6,924 nt of DNA, from the NCBI GenBank assembly GCA_905211675.1, contig CAJMBP010000071.1:1-6924 (forward strand), given 5' to 3'. The stretch is from an uncultured Oscillospiraceae bacterium. GTDB lineage: Bacteria; Bacillota; Clostridia; Oscillospirales; Acutalibacteraceae. Shown piece after piece: positions 6,377-6,924 of this stretch. Position numbers and translations under genes: made by a program. Positions within the stretch are counted from its first letter, which is position 1; the number at the start of each line of letters is the position of its first letter. Below the pieces are notes generated by a model, which was not told the origin of the DNA, ran no database searches, and worked only from the letters and a program-made list of their open reading frames with translations.

Positions 6377-6924
6377 ATTTTGAAATTATATCTTCATATA
6401 TGTCTATTATCTTTTTAAGTCGGTGATTTAGCCCCGAAACCGTTATAGGCTCGGGGGAATTTTTGCAAAGCTCTTTCAGCGACGCCTCGGGATACTTTAT
6501 CCGCAAAGCCGCGGCGGCGATAAGCTCTTCGGGAAGTGACGATAACAGCTCTCTTTTTTTAAGATATTCTATCGCCTTTCGTTGCTTAATTGACGCCTCT
6601 ACCGTTTTGGTAATATTTGCGCTGTCACAGTTGCGCGCACGGTTCATATTGTTTTTTACGCTTTTTATGATGGTTGTTTCTATCATTTCAAGGCTTCGTG
6701 TCGACGCACCCATAACCGTCAGCAAGTTTATTATCATCTCACTGCGCTTAATATATACTACAAATCCGTTTCCCCTTTTTGAAATGTTTGCTTCAACCGA
6801 ATGTTTTTTTAAAATATCACGCAGCTCTTCAGCAAGCTCGGGGCTTTTTACCGAAAAATCAACCCTGTAACTTTTTGACGGATTGCTTATTTGACCGCAG
6901 CTTAAAAATGCACCGCGCACAAAC
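6375..6924 (-). CDS. whiA: WhiA DNA-binding protein, C-terminal part (5' end beyond window)
   Basis: The frame is open to the right edge and gives 182 residues; full-length WhiA is a little over 300, so roughly the first 40% is missing. The GTG at 6920 is an internal codon: the preceding codon is Phe, and FVRGAFLSCG matches the WhiA block [F]xRGAFL..G that opens the second half of its LAGLIDADG-like fold. Other family marks by fragment numbering are the MGAS segment (71-74), NRARNCDSANITKTV (94-108) and the C-terminal helix-turn-helix LPEELIAAAALRI (130-142) with SLKEL (148-152) and SGLNHRL (163-169). WhiA is a degenerate homing-endonuclease fold joined to a helix-turn-helix. It controls sporulation genes in Streptomyces and affects division and chromosome organisation in Bacillus. 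It lies directly upstream of dnaE, with its stop codon inside the dnaE ribosome binding site. Its promoter and partners upstream (typically rapZ and yvcK) would be beyond the right edge. Confidence 0.95.
   Translation of the reverse strand, partial: FVRGAFLSCGQISNPSKSYRVDFSVKSPELAEELRDILKKHSVEANISKRGNGFVVYIKRSEMIINLLTVMGASTRSLEMIETTIIKSVKNNMNRARNCDSANITKTVEASIKQRKAIEYLKKRELLSSLPEELIAAAALRIKYPEASLKELCKNSPEPITVSGLNHRLKKIIDIYEDIISK

Noticed and set aside
6463..6870. Plus-strand open frame of 135 codons opposite whiA
   Set aside because: It is a shadow of the whiA frame, rich in Ser and Ile as expected from the complement, with no family resemblance.
6918..6920. GTG as a possible start of whiA
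   Set aside because: The reading frame stays open upstream to the window edge, and the residues FVRGAFL form a known internal WhiA block, so the gene is truncated by the window.
1..6924. Undescribed multi-gene system, defence island or mobile element
   Set aside because: All five genes belong to known families, the intergenic gaps are short and explained, and no direct repeats, terminal inverted repeats, transposase, integrase or CRISPR-like spacing was seen.

Overview
The window reads as an ordinary housekeeping stretch of a low-to-moderate GC Firmicute of class Clostridia, probably a gut-type Oscillospirales or related lineage. This placement is inferred from the gene order whiA-dnaE-pfkA, the strong AAGGAG-type ribosome binding sites, the A/T-rich intergenic promoters and the protein flavour; no marker gene fixes it further. 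No mobile element, CRISPR array, rRNA or tRNA was found. Coding density is very high, and no stretch over about 90 bases lacks a gene.

Layout, left to right. Positions 1-423 (minus) hold the N-terminal 141 codons of a calcineurin-like metallophosphoesterase whose 3' part lies beyond the left edge. An 89-base divergent intergenic region carries overlapping promoter candidates. Positions 513-1829 (plus) encode a complete DacF/PBP5-type D-alanyl-D-alanine carboxypeptidase with a signal peptide and a C-terminal membrane anchor. A strong hairpin at 1834-1873 ends it and faces the converging pfkA gene. Positions 1891-2850 (minus) encode ATP-dependent 6-phosphofructokinase, with its own good promoter at 2881-2909. 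Positions 2919-6359 (minus) encode a DnaE-type DNA polymerase III alpha subunit. Positions 6375-6924 (minus) hold the C-terminal part of the WhiA DNA-binding protein, cut by the right window edge.

WhiA, DnaE and PfkA form a co-directional cluster, an arrangement known from Clostridia, where rapZ-yvcK usually lie upstream of whiA and pyk often follows pfkA. whiA and dnaE are tightly linked: the whiA stop codon overlaps the dnaE Shine-Dalgarno sequence. pfkA can probably also be transcribed alone. After pfkA the conserved order breaks off at the convergent terminator, with the cell-wall gene on the other strand.

No new multi-gene system is evident. The points worth a second look are residue-level: a non-canonical SxN motif (S-Y-G) in the carboxypeptidase, Thr in place of the metal-ligand Asn in the phosphoesterase, three changed effector-site residues in PfkA, and an apparently complete metal-binding PHP site in DnaE. 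Two start codons (dnaE and the phosphoesterase) are best placed downstream of the longest open reading frame.
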